From contig NZ_FXXL01000007.1 of assembly GCF_900184685.1 (NCBI RefSeq), forward strand, positions 682,001 through 746,000: a stretch of DNA of 64,000 bases, in the 5' to 3' direction. The stretch's first letter is position 1. Each line of letters begins with the position of its first letter. Both the position numbers and the translations under genes were made by a program. This stretch comes from Butyricimonas sp. Marseille-P3923. Lineage in GTDB: Bacteria; Bacteroidota; Bacteroidia; Bacteroidales; Marinifilaceae. Below the pieces are notes generated by a model. The model was not told the origin of the DNA. It saw only the letters and a list, made by a program, of their open reading frames with translations, and did no database searches. Shown here in pieces: positions 52,216-62,104 of the stretch.

Positions 52216-53640
52216 TTACCTGAATACTTGCAATCTGTTCGCGTCTAATCTTAAGAAGATGAAAATAAGTATGGTAAATGCCCATAAGGAGGAGCCCCCG
52301 TAACTGAAAAACGGGAGCGGAATCCCGATCACGGGTACAAGACCTATCGTCATTCCGATATTCACCGCAACATGGAAGAATAGGATAGAAGCTACCCCAT
52401 ACCCGTATACGCGCGAAAAAGCGGAACGCTGCCGTTCTGCCAACTTTATCATTCGCAAAATGAACGCCATTAATAATAAAATCACGACGGAACTACCAAG
52501 GAATCCCCATTCCTCACCCACGGTACAGAAAATAAAGTCAGTACTTTGCTCCGGTACGAAATTGAATTTCGTCTGTGTTCCCTGCAAAAAACCTTTCCCG
52601 AAAAACCCGCCGGAGCCGATGGCTATTTTAGACTGAATCACGTTATAGCCCGAACCTTTGGGATCAACCTTTATACCCAGAAGTTCGTTTATACGATCTT
52701 GCTGGTGAGGTTGAAGATGGTCAAAAGCATAATCAACGGAAAGCGCGGCTCCCACGCATAGCCAAGATACAAGAAGCAACGCGATCATGTATTTCATCTT
52801 CCGCTGGTAAATCGGGAACAAGGCCGCGATTGTCGTTACAATGTACACGCTCAATAACATATAATAGAACGGGATAGACAGGTGGAACACCCAATCAACC
52901 AGAACGAATAACCCGAAACCACCCGCGATAAAAGCTACAATCTGTAATAATTCCCGCATATTATGCCTGTAATAATAGAAGGCTATCAACGTCCCGATAA
53001 TGATAATTATCAAAACCGCGAAAGGAGAATAAAGCAAGGAGATGATAAATATAACGGGTACGATAAAGCAGAGCAACAGTATTGAGCCATGCAACCCTTC
53101 CCGGAACAGCACGAGAATAAAACTACTGTACACGAGTGCCGAACCCGTATCGTTCTGCAAAATAATCAATCCTGCCGGAATGGCAAGTATGACACCGATC
53201 GTGAGCAGGCTGGAAAAACGCATCATCTTGAAATTGTGACGACTCATAACATAAGCGATAGCCAGATTGGTGGCGAACTTGGCAAACTCTGCCGGTTGTA
53301 TTCGTATATCCTTGATTTCAAACCATGAACGGGCTCCTTTTGCTTCCGTACCGAACAAAAGCACGGCGACCAACAGGAACACCATAAACCCGTATATCAC
53401 GAGCGAGAAACTCGTGAAAAATTTACTGTCTGTCAATAGCACGAGGAAAGCCAACACGAAAGAAGCCCCGATCCATAGCAATTGCTTGCCGTACCTTTGG
53501 GTTATATCGAAAATACTACTATGTTCTTCGTCATAAACAGCCGCATATATATTCAGCCAACCGATGAAGACGAGCAAGATGTACAGCAAAATAGACACCC
53601 AGTCAATATTCGCCAATAATTTATTAGACCTGCTATTCAT
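52216..53640 (-). CDS. rodA: Rod-shape peptidoglycan polymerase RodA
   Basis: This 474-residue SEDS glycosyltransferase polymerises glycan strands during cell elongation, with PBP2 as the transpeptidase partner. Hydrophobic helices cover most of the length. SEDS signatures include GAKGARSWFEIKDIRIQPAE (about residues 100-119, with the catalytic-site region), QNDTGSALVY, IAIGSGGFFGKGFLQGTQ and DFIFCTVGEEWGFLGS, and near the end VPVIGIPLPFFSYGGSS. It overlaps the mrdA stop by 8 nt, so the two are translationally coupled. ATG 53640 is used; an in-frame GTG at 53643 adds one residue. Confidence 0.95.
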   Translation of the reverse strand: MNSRSNKLLANIDWVSILLYILLVFIGWLNIYAAVYDEEHSSIFDITQRYGKQLLWIGASFVLAFLVLLTDSKFFTSFSLVIYGFMVFLLVAVLLFGTEAKGARSWFEIKDIRIQPAEFAKFATNLAIAYVMSRHNFKMMRFSSLLTIGVILAIPAGLIILQNDTGSALVYSSFILVLFREGLHGSILLLCFIVPVIFIISLLYSPFAVLIIIIIGTLIAFYYYRHNMRELLQIVAFIAGGFGLFVLVDWVFHLSIPFYYMLLSVYIVTTIAALFPIYQRKMKYMIALLLVSWLCVGAALSVDYAFDHLQPHQQDRINELLGIKVDPKGSGYNVIQSKIAIGSGGFFGKGFLQGTQTKFNFVPEQSTDFIFCTVGEEWGFLGSSVVILLLMAFILRMIKLAERQRSAFSRVYGYGVASILFFHVAVNIGMTIGLVPVIGIPLPFFSYGGSSLWAFTILIFIFLRLDANRLQVFR

Positions 53641-55474
53641 CACTTTTCTCGTTGCTTTTAATGGTTAGGTTTTTGATAAGATTTCCCTCGAACATCTCTT
53701 TTTCCAGTGGTTTCTTCTTGTCCGATATCTTGCCTTTCAAGTATTTTTCTATCAATAAGCCGGCAATCGGGGCGGCATAGCGCGAACCCCACACGCCATT
53801 TTCGACATACACGATTAACGCTATTTTGGGGTTCTCTACCGGGGCAAAAGCGATAAACACGGAATGGTCGTCACCTTCCGGGTTTTGTACCGTTCCCGTT
53901 TTCCCGGCTATCGTGACGGAATCCACTTGCGCCCGTCGTCCCGTGCCTTTAGTGATAACCATTTTCATTCCCTCGATAATGGGCTCGAAATGCTTTCGGT
54001 CTATCGGGATTTCGTGTTTTTCGATACGTCTGGCAACGTCATCCGTGGGACGCACGACATGGGGAGTCATGTAATATCCTCGGTTCGCCAGTATAGTTGC
54101 AAGGTTTGCCATTTGTATCGGAGTGATTAATAACTCACCTTGACCGATAGAAAGGGAGATAATGTATGACGGGAACCATTTTTGGGTTTTCAGCACTTTG
54201 TCATAGTAACCCTGCGTGGGAATGGAACCGGATACTTCATTGGTGAAGTCGGGACATAGCTTACTCCCGAACCCGAAGGAAGTCACGTATTTTCGCCATT
54301 CATTGTAAGCGTTACGCACGTTCCCGTACTCCGGTAATTCCAGTATCTGTTTGAAAACGGTCACGTAATAAGGATTGCACGAGTTCTCTATCGATTGCAC
54401 CAGATCGACGGGAGAGCTGTGGTTATGGCATTTCATAAACCGCCCGCCGACAATAGGAGCTCCGCCGTGGCATGAAACCCGCGTATTCGTCGTGATCGCC
54501 TTTGTTTGCAACCCGATAAGAGCTTGCACGGTTTTAAAAATAGAGCCGGGGGGATACTGCGCCATGGTCGTTCTGTCAAAGAGAGGTCTTAGCGGGTCTT
54601 GAATTAACTTCGAGTAATTGTTTCCCCGGTCTAGCCCGACCATTAATTGCGGATCATACCCCGGACTGGACATTTTTACCAGTATCTCGCCCGTGCGGGG
54701 TTCTATTGCCACGATACCGCCTTTTTTGTTTTGCATTAATTGATAAGCGTATTCTTGCAGGTCGATATCTAACGTGGTATGTAAATCTTCTCCCACGACA
54801 GCCTCGTGGTCGTATTCCCCGTCCGCGAAGGAACCTTTCACCCGGTTAAAACGGTCGACTAATAAAATCTTTTTCCCTTTGGTTCCTCTCAAATGTTTTT
54901 CATATGTATATTCCAACCCGTTTGCGCCGACATAGTCACCGCGAGAATAAGAAGTATCTTTACCGATTTGTTCTTTTGTAACCTCGCTGATGTACCCGAA
55001 CACGTCAGCCGAGTGATTCACGTTATATTTGCGTAACGTTCTGGTCTGAATATAGAAACCCGGGTAACGGTATAGCTTTTCTTGAAGTACGGCATATTTA
55101 GGCCCCGTGATCTGAGAGATCAGGGGAGATGCTTTCCATGTTGAATAATCCTTACATTCTTGAATCTTTCGTTCTAAATATTCTCTGGATATACCTAAAA
55201 TCGAAATCAGTTCCAATGTATCAAACTGTTTTACCTGCCGGGGAATAATCATCAAATCATAGGCGGCTTGGTTATCCACCAAAAGTTTACCGTTACGGTC
55301 ATAAATCAACCCGCGCGCGGGATATTGAGTTTCCGTACGCTGCGAATTGTTGTCCGCCATGACTTTATAGGTGTCATCTATCACTTGATAAGAAAACAAG
55401 CGAAACATATATATGGCGCATACCGCTATGATAATACCTGATATGATCCCTTTCCTGTATCCGAATTTATTCAT
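53633..55474 (-). CDS. mrdA: Penicillin-binding protein 2 (elongation transpeptidase)
   Basis: The 613-residue class B PBP has a short cytoplasmic tail, one membrane anchor (IISGIIIAVCAIYMFRLFSY, about residues 9-28) and a dimerisation/pedestal region starting QYPARGLIYDRNGKLLVDNQ. The transpeptidase domain carries SxxK in PPGSIFKTVQAL (catalytic Ser about residue 310), SxN in IENSCNPYYV and KTGT in IAGKTGTVQNPEG. It is the target of mecillinam-type beta-lactams in relatives. The gene sits in the mreBCD-mrdA-rodA operon and acts with RodA and MreC at the lateral wall. Confidence 0.95.
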   Translation of the reverse strand: MNKFGYRKGIISGIIIAVCAIYMFRLFSYQVIDDTYKVMADNNSQRTETQYPARGLIYDRNGKLLVDNQAAYDLMIIPRQVKQFDTLELISILGISREYLERKIQECKDYSTWKASPLISQITGPKYAVLQEKLYRYPGFYIQTRTLRKYNVNHSADVFGYISEVTKEQIGKDTSYSRGDYVGANGLEYTYEKHLRGTKGKKILLVDRFNRVKGSFADGEYDHEAVVGEDLHTTLDIDLQEYAYQLMQNKKGGIVAIEPRTGEILVKMSSPGYDPQLMVGLDRGNNYSKLIQDPLRPLFDRTTMAQYPPGSIFKTVQALIGLQTKAITTNTRVSCHGGAPIVGGRFMKCHNHSSPVDLVQSIENSCNPYYVTVFKQILELPEYGNVRNAYNEWRKYVTSFGFGSKLCPDFTNEVSGSIPTQGYYDKVLKTQKWFPSYIISLSIGQGELLITPIQMANLATILANRGYYMTPHVVRPTDDVARRIEKHEIPIDRKHFEPIIEGMKMVITKGTGRRAQVDSVTIAGKTGTVQNPEGDDHSVFIAFAPVENPKIALIVYVENGVWGSRYAAPIAGLLIEKYLKGKISDKKKPLEKEMFEGNLIKNLTIKSNEKSDE

Positions 55475-55515
55475 ATCAAAAGTCTGTTACTAAGTCAATT
55501 GAAACACACTATTCT

Positions 55516-56022
55516 CTATTGCTGTACTTTCTTGATTCCTATAAAATAGTAAAGCAGGATAAACAGCATGGAGATAAAGGTACTCAAAATAATCCGTATA
55601 AGCGTGATCGTGATGTCGTTAAACGTGAACGCTTCCGCGAAAATCAGGACTATATTGAAAAACAACGTGGATAAAAAAGAATATTTGAAAAACCACCTGA
55701 AGTCATCCAACCGTAGCGTCCCGTGGGCTTCATCCAATTCTTCCCGCGTGGAAGTCAGCAATAACAGCCGGGGGCGGAGATAGGCCAGAAAGGTGGAAGC
55801 CGCCGCGTGAATACCAACAGTGTTATCTGCCAAGTCCATCAAAAAGCCCAAAAGGAACCCGAACAAAAGTAACGGTATACCTTTCACCTTGTAGGGCAGG
55901 ATGAAAATGGCCAGAATATATATATTGATATAGAAATAGGAGCCAATATGGATATTATCCACGATCACGATCTGGAGAATGGCTAAAATCACGAAATGGA
56001 TAAGATAATTTACATTACTCAT
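55516..56022 (-). CDS. mreD: Rod shape-determining protein MreD
   Basis: The 168-residue protein spans the inner membrane five to six times (LIHFVILAILQIVIVDNIHI, YFYINIYILAIFILPY, GFLLGFLMDLADN) and belongs to the MreD group by size, hydrophobic pattern and position. The DLADNTVGIHAAASTFLAYL segment is characteristic of Bacteroidetes MreD. It is part of the elongasome and overlaps the mreC 3' end by 8 nt. Sequence conservation in the family is low, so the operon context carries much of the weight. Confidence 0.88.
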   Translation of the reverse strand: MSNVNYLIHFVILAILQIVIVDNIHIGSYFYINIYILAIFILPYKVKGIPLLLFGFLLGFLMDLADNTVGIHAAASTFLAYLRPRLLLLTSTREELDEAHGTLRLDDFRWFFKYSFLSTLFFNIVLIFAEAFTFNDITITLIRIILSTFISMLFILLYYFIGIKKVQQ

Positions 56023-56842
56023 GATAGTTTATGGCTTCTAACAGGTTTTGCTCGTTCTTCTTTTTGTTCTCGATCACGTACACGTGATTCAATCGCTTGA
56101 AATCAACCGCTAATCTGACTTTTATCTTCAAGAAATTAGCCGTTTCACGATCTACCGCTTCCACGTATCCCACGATAATACCTTCCGGAAAAATCTTGGA
56201 AAGTCCGGAGGTCACGATCGTGTCACCCTCTACAACATCAACATGATAGGGGATATCTTTCAAGTAAGAATAGCGATAATTGTCACCGTCCCATTGTAAA
56301 GAACCGTAATAATTATTCTTCTTTATCTTGGCTGAGATTCTGGTATCGATGTTAATCAAGGGAATAACGATAGAGTAGTTGTCACTCAAGTCTTGAATCA
56401 GACCTACAATTCCTTCCGGGGAGGCCACGCCCATCTCTTTCTCGATGAAGTTTTTACGCCCCCGGTCAATCGTGATGTAATTCTTCACCCGGTTGAAAGT
56501 CGCGTTCACAACCCTAGCCCCCGTGTAATCATAAACGGGTATACTATCCTGTACAACTATTCCCCTGACAACCGTATCCCTCAATACCTCGAATCCTTCC
56601 AGACGTTTCTTTAATTGAATGTTCTCGTCTGCAAGAACTTCATTAATCTCCTTTAACCGGAAATAATCTTTCACGTCAGTAGTCACCGACGAGATATTCC
56701 CGAATAGAGTAGAGGCGTGTTGAGAGAAAATTGCTCTCTGATACTCGTTATGACGAATAATCAGAGAGAAACTTACGATTTCCAGAAGTATAAAAATTAT
56801 AGTAAAATGGTACTTTAATATAAGTTTTATAATCTCTTTCAC
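56015..56842 (-). CDS. mreC: Rod shape-determining protein MreC
   Basis: The 275-residue bitopic membrane protein has an anchor at about residues 10-30 (YHFTIIFILLEIVSFSLIIR), a coiled coil (VKDYFRLKEINEVLADENIQ) and the periplasmic two-barrel MreC domain (NYITIDRGRKNFIEKEMGVA through VEGDTIVTSGLSKIFPEGII). It scaffolds and activates PBP2-RodA. The start is a GTG at 56842, directly ahead of KEIIKLILKYH, with no in-frame ATG nearby. It begins 4 nt after the mreB stop. Confidence 0.92.
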   Translation of the reverse strand: MKEIIKLILKYHFTIIFILLEIVSFSLIIRHNEYQRAIFSQHASTLFGNISSVTTDVKDYFRLKEINEVLADENIQLKKRLEGFEVLRDTVVRGIVVQDSIPVYDYTGARVVNATFNRVKNYITIDRGRKNFIEKEMGVASPEGIVGLIQDLSDNYSIVIPLINIDTRISAKIKKNNYYGSLQWDGDNYRYSYLKDIPYHVDVVEGDTIVTSGLSKIFPEGIIVGYVEAVDRETANFLKIKVRLAVDFKRLNHVYVIENKKKNEQNLLEAINYHE

Positions 56843-56846
56843 ATCA

Positions 56847-57869
56847 CTATCTTATAAGGAATGAGAACCTATCTACATTCTTTAGCGCGATACCCGTACC
56901 TCGTGCCACGGCGCGAAGCGGATCCTCGGCAATATGGAACGGAATATTCAACTTGTCGGTCAAACGTTTGTCGAGCCCGCGAAGCAACGCTCCACCACCG
57001 GCGAGATAAATACCCTTGTTCACGATATCGGCATACAATTCCGGTGGCGTCTGTTCCAACGCCGCGAGAATAGCAATCTCGATCTTGGAAATGGATTTCT
57101 CGATACAGTGTGCTATTTCTTGATAAGACACGGGCACTTCAACCGGGAGCGAGGTCATTTGATTAGGACCTTGTACCACGAAATCGGCCGGCGGTTCGTC
57201 CAACTCGGAAAGCGCGGAGCCTACATGAATCTTGATTTCCTCGGCAGTACGCTCACCGATTTTGATATTGTGCTGATGCCTCATGTACTCTTGAATATCA
57301 TCCGTCAAGTCATCACCGGCAATACGGATAGATTTGTTGGTCACGATACCCCCTAAAGAAATCACCGCGATCTCGGTGGTACCACCACCTATATCCACGA
57401 TCATGTTTCCTTCCGGGGCTTCAACATCCAACCCTATACCCAAGGCGGCAGCCATCGGCTCGTAAATCATGTACACGTCACGTCCCCCGGCATGCTCGGC
57501 AGAGTCGCGAACGGCACGTAATTCCACTTCGGTACTTCCCGAAGGGATACATACCACGATACGCAGGGACGGGGAGAAGAACTTGCTTTTCCCGTTCGCC
57601 ATTTTAATCATTCCCCGAATCATCTGTTCAGCGGCGTTAAAATCTGCAATCACACCATCGCGAAGAGGGCGAATGGTCTTGATATACTCGTGTGTCTTAC
57701 CCTGCATCTGGCGTGCTCTCTCGCCGATAGCAATCACTTTTTCCGTCTTTTTGTCGATAGCCACGATGGAAGGCTCGTTTACAACCATCTTATCATTCAT
57801 GATAATGATAGTGTTTGCCGTTCCCAAGTCTATCGCTATATCTTGTGTTAAAAAAGAAAACAAACCCAT
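56847..57869 (-). CDS. mreB: Rod shape-determining protein MreB
   Basis: This actin-like ATPase of 340 residues guides elongation-mode peptidoglycan synthesis at the inner face of the membrane. Nucleotide-binding motifs are DIAIDLGTANTIIIM (phosphate 1, about residues 9-23), MIVDIGGGTTEIAVISLGG (phosphate 2, about 155-173) and IYLAGGGALLRGLD (adenosine, about 287-300). IYEPMAAALGIGLDV is the conserved segment between them. The N-terminal FSFLTQ could act as the membrane-binding loop. The gene lies 7 nt downstream of purH and heads the shape genes. Confidence 0.97.
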   Translation of the reverse strand: MGLFSFLTQDIAIDLGTANTIIIMNDKMVVNEPSIVAIDKKTEKVIAIGERARQMQGKTHEYIKTIRPLRDGVIADFNAAEQMIRGMIKMANGKSKFFSPSLRIVVCIPSGSTEVELRAVRDSAEHAGGRDVYMIYEPMAAALGIGLDVEAPEGNMIVDIGGGTTEIAVISLGGIVTNKSIRIAGDDLTDDIQEYMRHQHNIKIGERTAEEIKIHVGSALSELDEPPADFVVQGPNQMTSLPVEVPVSYQEIAHCIEKSISKIEIAILAALEQTPPELYADIVNKGIYLAGGGALLRGLDKRLTDKLNIPFHIAEDPLRAVARGTGIALKNVDRFSFLIR

Positions 57870-57876
57870 AATTCTA

Positions 57877-59415
57877 TTAATGTTTGAAGTGTCTCATTCC
57901 TGTAAAAATCATCGCAATATCATACTTGTTTGCCGCGTCAATCGAATCTTGGTCATGGATAGACCCGCCCGGTTGAATAATAGCCGTGATACCGGCCTTG
58001 TGAGCGGCTTCCACGCAATCGGCAAACGGGAAGAAGGCATCGGATGCCATCACGCTACCCGGAATACGTTCGCCGCCTTGACGGATTGCATTCTCCAAAG
58101 CCCATATCCGGCTGACTTGTCCCGGACCGACCCCTGTCGTGCATTTATCTTTCGCGATAGCGATAGCGTTGGATTTCGTGTGTTTTACCACTTTCCACGC
58201 GAATAGCATATCTTCCAGTTCTTTTTCTGTCGGACGACGATTGGTCACGTATTGTAATTCACCGCCCAGAAGTTGCAAATCCATGTCTTGAATCAACAAT
58301 CCCCCGAGCACGGTTTTCGCTTTCGAACACGTATAATCTCTCTTGGTAATATCGGATAATTGTAATAATCTTAAATTCTTTTTCTTCGCGAATATAGCAC
58401 GTGCTTCTTCCGAGAAGGAGGGTGCTACAACGACCTCAAGGAAAACGGGTGCCATAACTTCTGCCGTGGCCTTGTCTATTTCCCGGTTCGCGGCAACAAT
58501 ACCGCCGTAAATAGATACCGGATCCGCATCATACGCTTTTTTGAATGCCTCTGCTAATGTAGCGGCACTTCCGACCCCGCAGGGATTGGCATGTTTGGCT
58601 GCCACGATTGTCGGTTCGTCGAATTCTTTCAATGCTTCCAGCGCACCGTCGGTATCACCTATATTATTATAGGATAATTCTTTTCCTTGCAATTGAACGG
58701 CTCCCGGTAAAGTTCCCTCTGTTTCCTGCACTTGCGTGTAGAAAGTGGCAGCTTGATGGGGATTTTCCCCGTAACGAAGATCCTGTTTCTTTTCGTAAGT
58801 CAGAGTCAGTGTCTTCGGAGATTGGATATTCAATCTCTTTGAAAAATAGTTGGCTATTAGAGCATCATAATGAGATGTGTGAATAAACACTTTCGCTGCT
58901 AATAATTCCTTGGTTTCGACAGAAGTATCCCCGTTTGCTTGAATTTCTTCTATCACCTTACTATAATCTTCCGGATCGGTAATTACCGTCACGAAAGGAT
59001 AATTCTTTGCGGCTGCCCGAATCATCGTCGGTCCGCCGATATCAATATTTTCAATAATTTCCTCGTGTGAAACTCCTGCTTTTAAAATGGTTTCCTTGAA
59101 CGGATATAGATTACAAACGACCATATCAATAGGTTCAATCCCCAATTCGGTCATTTGCTGTTTATGCTTCTCGTTGTCCCTGATCGCTAAAATTCCTCCT
59201 TCTACATTCGGGTGAAGAGTTTTTACTCTACCGTCAAAACACTCTGGGAATCGGGTTATGTCGGAAATATCTTTCACGTTAATTCCTTCTTCCTTTAGCT
59301 TCTTGGATGTGCCTCCGGTAGAAATGATTTCCCAACCCATAGAATTTAGCGATTTAGCAAAATCAACAATCCCACTTTTGTCAAATACACTGATTAATGC
59401 TCTTTTCGTTCTCAT
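57877..59415 (-). CDS. purH: Bifunctional AICAR transformylase / IMP cyclohydrolase
   Basis: PurH catalyses the last two steps of IMP synthesis. The 512-residue protein has the cyclohydrolase (MGS-like) domain at residues 1-190 ([45 protein letters not shown]). The transformylase domain follows, with [35 protein letters not shown] and [20 protein letters not shown]. It is the first gene of the operon that continues into mreB, linking purine supply and cell elongation transcriptionally. A -7 box lies 46 nt upstream. No purine riboswitch is visible. Confidence 0.97.
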   Translation of the reverse strand: MRTKRALISVFDKSGIVDFAKSLNSMGWEIISTGGTSKKLKEEGINVKDISDITRFPECFDGRVKTLHPNVEGGILAIRDNEKHKQQMTELGIEPIDMVVCNLYPFKETILKAGVSHEEIIENIDIGGPTMIRAAAKNYPFVTVITDPEDYSKVIEEIQANGDTSVETKELLAAKVFIHTSHYDALIANYFSKRLNIQSPKTLTLTYEKKQDLRYGENPHQAATFYTQVQETEGTLPGAVQLQGKELSYNNIGDTDGALEALKEFDEPTIVAAKHANPCGVGSAATLAEAFKKAYDADPVSIYGGIVAANREIDKATAEVMAPVFLEVVVAPSFSEEARAIFAKKKNLRLLQLSDITKRDYTCSKAKTVLGGLLIQDMDLQLLGGELQYVTNRRPTEKELEDMLFAWKVVKHTKSNAIAIAKDKCTTGVGPGQVSRIWALENAIRQGGERIPGSVMASDAFFPFADCVEAAHKAGITAIIQPGGSIHDQDSIDAANKYDIAMIFTGMRHFKH

Positions 59416-59460
59416 CCGGATATTTTATTTTTTTGTATGAACGTAATATTACTTTGCCGA

Positions 59461-59468
59461 CAAAGGTA
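59461..59468 (-). promoter_or_regulatory. -7 box for the purH-mre operon (TACCTTTG)
   Basis: A perfect TAnnTTTG 46 nt before the purH ATG. Confidence 0.6.
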
Positions 59469-59553
59469 AAAAAAAGAATAGTATTTCTTTAAATAAAAAA
59501 TGGTTTCGTGTAATATTTTTCTCAATATCGTTTCCATGTGTTTGAAAAATACG

Positions 59554-59561
59554 TATATTTG
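59554..59561 (+). promoter_or_regulatory. -7 box (TATATTTG)
   Basis: A perfect TAnnTTTG 54 nt before the ATG at 59615. Confidence 0.55.
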
Positions 59562-59614
59562 ATAAAATTTTAGGTTTCACGAAAGGCTTTTAAAGCCATT
59601 TATATACTGATATT

Positions 59615-60100
59615 ATGAGTGATAGCGCACTTGATTTGATTGTTTACTTGGCGTTGACCTTAGGGGCTGGAGCCGTGGGTTTAATAAAGTCCTCCAGAGA
59701 AAAGAAAGCCAAAAATGCACGTCCGGTTGTACAGCAGCCGGAAGAATTTTTTGATGAATCGGATGATGATATGGTAGTCATAACGCAGCAACCGGAAATT
59801 TTTAAACCCCAAGAAATATTTCAACCTGTATGGCAAGACGAGGAACTTTCCGAAAAACTGGAAAAAGAAAAAGAGGAAAGTATCACGGGTTTCGGGAGAA
59901 CGGATGAAGAACGCTATGCCATGTTGGAAAGAATGCAACAAGAAGCCCGAAAAGTTCGAGGGAAACGAATCACGACTTTATTTAAAGAGGAAGAAGAGGA
60001 ACCGTCTAACGAGCAACAAACGAAAATCCAAAATAAGCATTTCGAACTGGATATCCGTCAAGCCATCATCGCTAGTGAAATCTTGAATCGGAAATATTAG
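59615..60100 (+). CDS. Small membrane-anchored protein with conserved C-terminal motif
   Basis: The 161-residue protein has one N-terminal hydrophobic helix (LDLIVYLALTLGAGAVGLI, about residues 6-24). A long, highly charged, probably disordered middle is rich in Glu, Gln and Lys. The short C-terminal motif HFELDIRQAIIASEILNRKY (last 20 residues) resembles the (F)DLRKAVIYSEILNRPY ending seen in small proteins across Bacteroidetes. It has no enzymatic signature; the ending may be a docking peptide. Its stop overlaps the 3' end of the convergent anti-sigma-like gene by 4 nt. Confidence 0.78.
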   Translation: MSDSALDLIVYLALTLGAGAVGLIKSSREKKAKNARPVVQQPEEFFDESDDDMVVITQQPEIFKPQEIFQPVWQDEELSEKLEKEKEESITGFGRTDEERYAMLERMQQEARKVRGKRITTLFKEEEEEPSNEQQTKIQNKHFELDIRQAIIASEILNRKY

Positions 60101-61386
60101 AAATTAATTCCGATACCGGTAGAGAAAGTGAAAGAATAAGGCTTGAAGTCAATATCACTATTCTTACTAAGCGATTGTAGATAATATTTGAATCCCGGCT
60201 CCAATTTAAGGCGAATGGATTTAGATAATGGGTATTCAATACCGAAACCGACATTCGTGCTGATATTAAACGTCCGGATATTTTCAGCTTCTCCCATTAA
60301 TTCTTTTTTACCGCTATAATTCACGTAAGTATGATTACGCACGAGGAAACTTGCACCAAGACCACCCAATATACTGAAACGAATCTTGTTATCGTTCAAA
60401 TGGAAACGGAATGCTAACGGGATCTCGATGGCATCAAATTGCTGCTCGATACTTCCTTCTTCATCTTGTTCTCCTTTTAAGGACAAATAATTCTCTGAAT
60501 TGGAAACTGTCGCTTTTGCTTGATTCTTCACGTTACCAAGTGGAGTATAGGCATGTGTATTAGCAGTATAACTTACCATATCACCGCGAGGCACGAAAAC
60601 CTGTGCATCTGATGTCTTTTGTCCCATTCTGGAATATCCCAATCCGGTTTCAATAGATATACGTTTGCTAGGTTTCACCGCAAAGGTCAACCCTCCACCT
60701 AAATTGAATATACCACTCATCGAACTGTTATCAAATTGAGCGGAACGAGCAGCTTGATTATTTACATGGTAATTTCCCGATGAATACCCGGGGGAGATAT
60801 AACCTCCAACCATAAATATTTTCTCTTCCTTGGAAAGTTTTTTCTCTTTAGGAGTACTTGCAACAGGTGCTCGACCATCCAACAAAGCCATATACTCCTT
60901 TTGATTTTGCAGGGCATTCCCGTTTACCAACGGGATAAATTCCGCACGAACACTTGTTTTTTTCAATTCACTCTCGGGCTGCTCCACTTCCAGACCGCTT
61001 GAAGATTGAATCGCGAGTTGCACGGGAGTGATTGTCCCCGAATCCATACCGGACTGTCTTGTTTCCCGTTTACGGGTAACTGCCGGAATTGAATGAGGAG
61101 TTGAAGTAAATGCTAGTATTCGGTTTTCATCCTGAGAGTTATCAATTGGTTGTATAGCAGCAATAGGAGTGGGAGAGTAGAGAGTGTCTTGTTGATTGGG
61201 AATAACAAAAGTAATGCACAGCAGTAAAATAACAGCAGCCGCAATTCCGCTATATGTATATATGCGTTTCAAGCGTCGTTGCTTCATCACGAAGTGGGAA
61301 TCAATCCTTTCCCATATTCGTGCCGGAGGCTCGACGGAAACCTGTTCCATGGCATTTTTAAACAATTTCTCTAAATTCTCACTCAT
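60097..61386 (-). CDS. Putative dual-membrane anti-sigma factor with OMP beta-barrel-like C-terminus
   Basis: The 429-residue protein has three parts. Residues 1-40 (LEKLFKNAMEQVSVEPPARI) look like the short cytoplasmic anti-sigma segment of Bacteroidetes. One transmembrane helix follows (IYTYSGIAAAVILLLCITFV, about 41-60), then a low-complexity periplasmic stretch to about 200. Residues 205-429 resemble a PorT/OMP_b-brl outer-membrane barrel (IFMVGGYISPGYSSGNYHV, SIETGLGYSRMG, LAFRFHLNDNKIRFSILGGL) ending TFSTGIGINF with a C-terminal Phe. The ORF overlaps the ECF sigma gene by 8 nt. I recall such dual membrane-spanning anti-sigma (Dma) proteins reported in Bacteroides thetaiotaomicron in connection with outer-membrane vesiculation. 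Confidence 0.8.
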   Translation of the reverse strand: MSENLEKLFKNAMEQVSVEPPARIWERIDSHFVMKQRRLKRIYTYSGIAAAVILLLCITFVIPNQQDTLYSPTPIAAIQPIDNSQDENRILAFTSTPHSIPAVTRKRETRQSGMDSGTITPVQLAIQSSSGLEVEQPESELKKTSVRAEFIPLVNGNALQNQKEYMALLDGRAPVASTPKEKKLSKEEKIFMVGGYISPGYSSGNYHVNNQAARSAQFDNSSMSGIFNLGGGLTFAVKPSKRISIETGLGYSRMGQKTSDAQVFVPRGDMVSYTANTHAYTPLGNVKNQAKATVSNSENYLSLKGEQDEEGSIEQQFDAIEIPLAFRFHLNDNKIRFSILGGLGASFLVRNHTYVNYSGKKELMGEAENIRTFNISTNVGFGIEYPLSKSIRLKLEPGFKYYLQSLSKNSDIDFKPYSFTFSTGIGINF

Positions 61387-61912
61387 CTCTCAAATATGCA
61401 TTTATCTTCTTTTTCAAAATATCTTTTGCCCGTGCCAGATTGGATTTTGACGTACCGTCAGAAATACCCAACATCGCGGCGATTTCCTTATGTTGCATGT
61501 TCTCCATGACATACAAGTTGAACACCAACCGATACTTTTCCGGTAATTGATTGACAAACTCGAACAACACGTCCGACGGAATGCTCAAATTATCATCAAT
61601 ATCGTCTTCATCCATTACTTCCGGGACTTCTTCGACAACTTGCAGAGAACGGTTTTTCCTGTATTTTTCCAACGCGGTATTAATAAATATACGTTTCATC
61701 CATCCCTCAAAGGAGCCTTTGCCCGTGTATTGCCTGATAGACTCCAGTATCTTTATAAAACCATCCTGTAAGTTATCTTCAGCCTCTTCGCGTGATTTGG
61801 AGTATTGAATGCATATAGCAAACATTTTAGCAGAGAACATATTATATAGTTGTTCTCCCGCTTTTCTGTCTCCTTTCTTGCATCGCTCTACTATTTTGTC
61901 CAAATTACACAT
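61379..61912 (-). CDS. ECF-type RNA polymerase sigma factor
   Basis: The 177-residue sigma factor has region 2 (EQLYNMFSAKMFAICIQYSK, AEDNLQDGFIKILESIRQYT, about residues 20-63) and region 4 (LPEKYRLVFNLYVMENMQHK, EIAAMLGISDGTSKSNLARA, about 124-165). The linker between them is unusually acidic (EEVPEVMDEDDIDDNLSI). The stop codon overlaps the ATG of the dual-membrane anti-sigma candidate, so the two proteins are made together. Its regulon probably includes its own operon and perhaps the divergent lipoprotein gene. Confidence 0.93.
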   Translation of the reverse strand: MCNLDKIVERCKKGDRKAGEQLYNMFSAKMFAICIQYSKSREEAEDNLQDGFIKILESIRQYTGKGSFEGWMKRIFINTALEKYRKNRSLQVVEEVPEVMDEDDIDDNLSIPSDVLFEFVNQLPEKYRLVFNLYVMENMQHKEIAAMLGISDGTSKSNLARAKDILKKKINAYLRDE

Positions 61913-62031
61913 TGATAACTTATTTCTTAGATGCGGTTTTGCGCAAATGGTTGCGTTCGTTACGCGAAAAAATAAAAAAAATTCATTACCAACTAAAAAG
62001 CTGCCGTTTTTTTTGCATCCTATCGTTTTTT

Positions 62032-62045
62032 TGCGAATATTCGCA
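62032..62045. promoter_or_regulatory. 14-bp perfect palindrome in the sigma/lipoprotein intergenic region
   Basis: TGCGAATATTCGCA lies 60 nt before the lipoprotein ATG and 120 nt before the sigma ATG, in a 192-nt divergent spacer. A second, weaker inverted pair (GCGT-tcgtt-ACGC) is near 61950. It is a candidate operator shared by the divergent genes. Confidence 0.45.
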
Positions 62046-62104
62046 GTGTAATTTCAAAAATCAAATGCAATTACGAATATTTTAAACTATAAAAAACAGC
62101 TAAA

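Noticed and set aside
57469-58206. 245-codon open frame on the plus strand
   Set aside because: It is antisense to mreB and purH, which are certain; no family features.
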